NCBI GenBank assembly: GCA_021818955.1
Contig: JAKASR010000003.1
Span: forward strand, 1 to 64,000
Reading direction: 5' to 3'
Source of the DNA: Acidobacteriota bacterium
Lineage (GTDB): Bacteria; Acidobacteriota; Terriglobia; Terriglobales; SCQP01
DNA length: 64,000 nucleotides
The stretch's first letter is position 1. The number at the start of each line of letters is the position of its first letter. Shown one piece after another: positions 62,826 to 64,000 of the stretch. Made by a program: the position numbers and the translations under genes. A model generated the notes under the pieces. The model worked only from the letters and a program-made list of their open reading frames with translations. It had not been told where the DNA came from and made no database searches.

Positions 62826-64000
62826 TTAGCCATTCCCCAGCTCCAGCCCCACCGCCCGCATCAACTGCAAGGCGTTGCTCGAGCGCACGACTCCCGGCTT
62901 CAGCCGGTAATCGAAGCTCAAGCGTCCCGCGACGATTTGATCTTCAAAATGCCCGTTGCGCGCCTCCGGCATTTCCAGCGGGAGCCGGGTCAAGGCCAGA
63001 TCGTGGGTGGTAATCAGGCCCACTGCGCCGCGGCCGAGCAGCGCGCGGGCGATGAAGCGCGTGCCTTCATAGCGGTCGTGCGAGTTGGTGCCGGAAAGCA
63101 ATTCATCCAGCAGGAACAAGAGCGGCAGGGGGCCGGCCGCCAGGTCGGCCAGCAGTTTCAGCCGCTGGATTTCGGCATAGAAGCGCGAAATTCCGCCCTG
63201 CAAGGAGTCGAGCACGCAAATAGAGGCGCCCACGGCCAGAGGCGATAGCCGCAGGCGGCGGGCGCGCACCGGCGCGCCGCATTGCGCCAGCACCACATTG
63301 AGCCCGATGCCGCGCAAAAACGTGCTCTTGCCCGCCATGTTAGGGCCGCTGACGATCAATAGCCGGTGTTCGGCGTCGAGCCGGAGATCGTTGCCGACGG
63401 CTTTTCCGGCGGGCAGCAGCGGATGCGCCAGCTCTTCCGCTTCCAGCAGCGGGCGGGCGGCGCAGAATTCCGGCTGGGCATGGCCGGGATGCTCCCAAGC
63501 ATAGCCGCCAATCGCGGCCAGCGCTTCCATCTCGCCTACCGCCGCCAGCCAGCCGCGCAGCGCGCGGCCGTGCGCCTGCCGCCAGCGTTCCACCGCCAAG
63601 GTCCATTGCGCGGCATAAAAAATAAAAGGCGAAAACGGCTGGACGAACAGGTTGCGCCGCGCTTCCAGGCTCTCGGCGCGGCGGCGCAGGCGGCGCAACG
63701 CCACGGAGGCCGGAGACGAGCCCTCCAACAGCGCGGTTTGCAGAGCGCGCAAACGCGGCGCGCTAAACTCTTCCCGCTCCATCCGGGCCAGCACTTGTTC
63801 CAGGGGCTTGAACTCCGGCGCCAGGGATTCCACCGCGGCGGCGGCCGCATGCACGCGCCGATTCAGCCAGCGGCTGAGGCCCAGATTGAGGATGGAGATG
63901 AGCAGTAAGGGCAGCCAGTGATGCCGCGCCAGCCCCAGCGCCACGGCGGCCAGCCAGGCCAGCATCAACAGCGCCAATGCCAGCGCCCAGGCGCGCGCCG
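62826..64000 (-). CDS. Membrane-anchored MutS-like ATPase (N-terminus beyond the window)
   Basis: The frame is open to the window edge; the visible part has about 391 residues. Two hydrophobic segments come first (LALALLMLAWLAAVALGL and HWLPLLLISILNLGL). A helical part follows, and then the MutS domain V: LIVSGPNMAGKSTFLRGIGL (Walker A) near residue 225, FLLDELLSGTNSHDRYEGTR (Walker B and D-loop) near 305 and LITTHDLALT near 335. The clamp and mismatch-binding domains of MutS are absent. Proteins of this plan are known as MutS-related membrane proteins; their role is not settled and mismatch repair is unlikely. Confidence 0.85.
   Translation of the reverse strand, partial: ARAWALALALLMLAWLAAVALGLARHHWLPLLLISILNLGLSRWLNRRVHAAAAAVESLAPEFKPLEQVLARMEREEFSAPRLRALQTALLEGSSPASVALRRLRRRAESLEARRNLFVQPFSPFIFYAAQWTLAVERWRQAHGRALRGWLAAVGEMEALAAIGGYAWEHPGHAQPEFCAARPLLEAEELAHPLLPAGKAVGNDLRLDAEHRLLIVSGPNMAGKSTFLRGIGLNVVLAQCGAPVRARRLRLSPLAVGASICVLDSLQGGISRFYAEIQRLKLLADLAAGPLPLLFLLDELLSGTNSHDRYEGTRFIARALLGRGAVGLITTHDLALTRLPLEMPEARNGHFEDQIVAGRLSFDYRLKPGVVRSSNALQLMRAVGLELGNG

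Noticed and set aside
1-64000. CRISPR array, rRNA or tRNA genes
   Set aside because: No regular short repeats with spacers and no recognisable rRNA or tRNA sequence seen by reading; a covariance-model scan would be needed to exclude small RNAs.

Overview
The window looks like a piece of an Acidobacteriota chromosome, probably class Terriglobia. The support is an Oar-type TonB-dependent receptor with a carboxypeptidase-regulatory-like N-terminal domain, CadC-like winged-helix proteins with TPR tails, a GT4/GH130 gene pair, DUF2934 and DUF3309 small proteins, DUF3857-transglutaminase proteins, and a fairly high GC content. This placement is inference from gene content. No rRNA or tRNA gene was seen.

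Layout. 1-7.6 kb: the start of a WecA/MraY-type transferase, decayed IS4-family and DUF488 remnants, an anchored GH13 amylase, and a large TonB-dependent receptor split by an intact IS5-family element. 7.8-13 kb: a winged-helix/TPR regulator and a pair of divergent secreted TPR proteins. 13-14.8 kb: decayed sequence with a SpoIIE-type phosphatase relic. 14.8-18.4 kb: an NPGN-motif secreted protein, a TonB-like protein and an M48-like protein whose HExxH motif is destroyed. 18.5-20.4 kb: a winged-helix regulator and a HipA-like kinase. 21.4-23.1 kb: a sugar-nucleotide epimerase and gmhA. 23.3-29.5 kb: small stress-type proteins around a GT4 + GH130 pair, closed by a good terminator. 30.1-33 kb: a second copy of the TonB/M48-like pair. 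33.3-40.5 kb: a helicase relic, a B12-binding radical SAM protein, a receiver-PAS-GGDEF-EAL protein, an AI-2E family transporter and a Crp/Fnr regulator. 40.5-47.5 kb: envelope sugar genes (glmS, rfbD, rfbC, hldA-type kinase, rfbA, rfbB) with broken 5' copies of gmhA and rfbC between them. 47.6-53.4 kb: a carbonic-anhydrase-like protein and an ArsR-led ABC/MFP/OMF export operon. 53.5-64 kb: GH79-like and GH51 glycosidases, a tandem of DUF3857-transglutaminase proteins, a Tat-exported Gfo/Idh/MocA oxidoreductase and a membrane-anchored MutS-like ATPase.

How it fits together. Much of the window serves the cell envelope and polysaccharide use: LPS heptose (gmhA, hldA), dTDP-rhamnose (rfbABCD), glucosamine supply (glmS), glycan uptake and cleavage (receptor, GH13, GH130, GH51, GH79-like) and TonB energy transduction. 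A second theme is repetition followed by decay. A 2.48-kb direct repeat carries the TonB/M48-like pair, two sugar genes have left 5' fragments with their upstream regions, and at least five pseudogenes are recognisable. The strongest candidate for an undescribed system is the two-gene TonB + protease-dead M48 cassette, present twice with near-identical core but different membrane anchors and different C-terminal tails. The tandem of one intact and one triad-less transglutaminase-like protein is the second.
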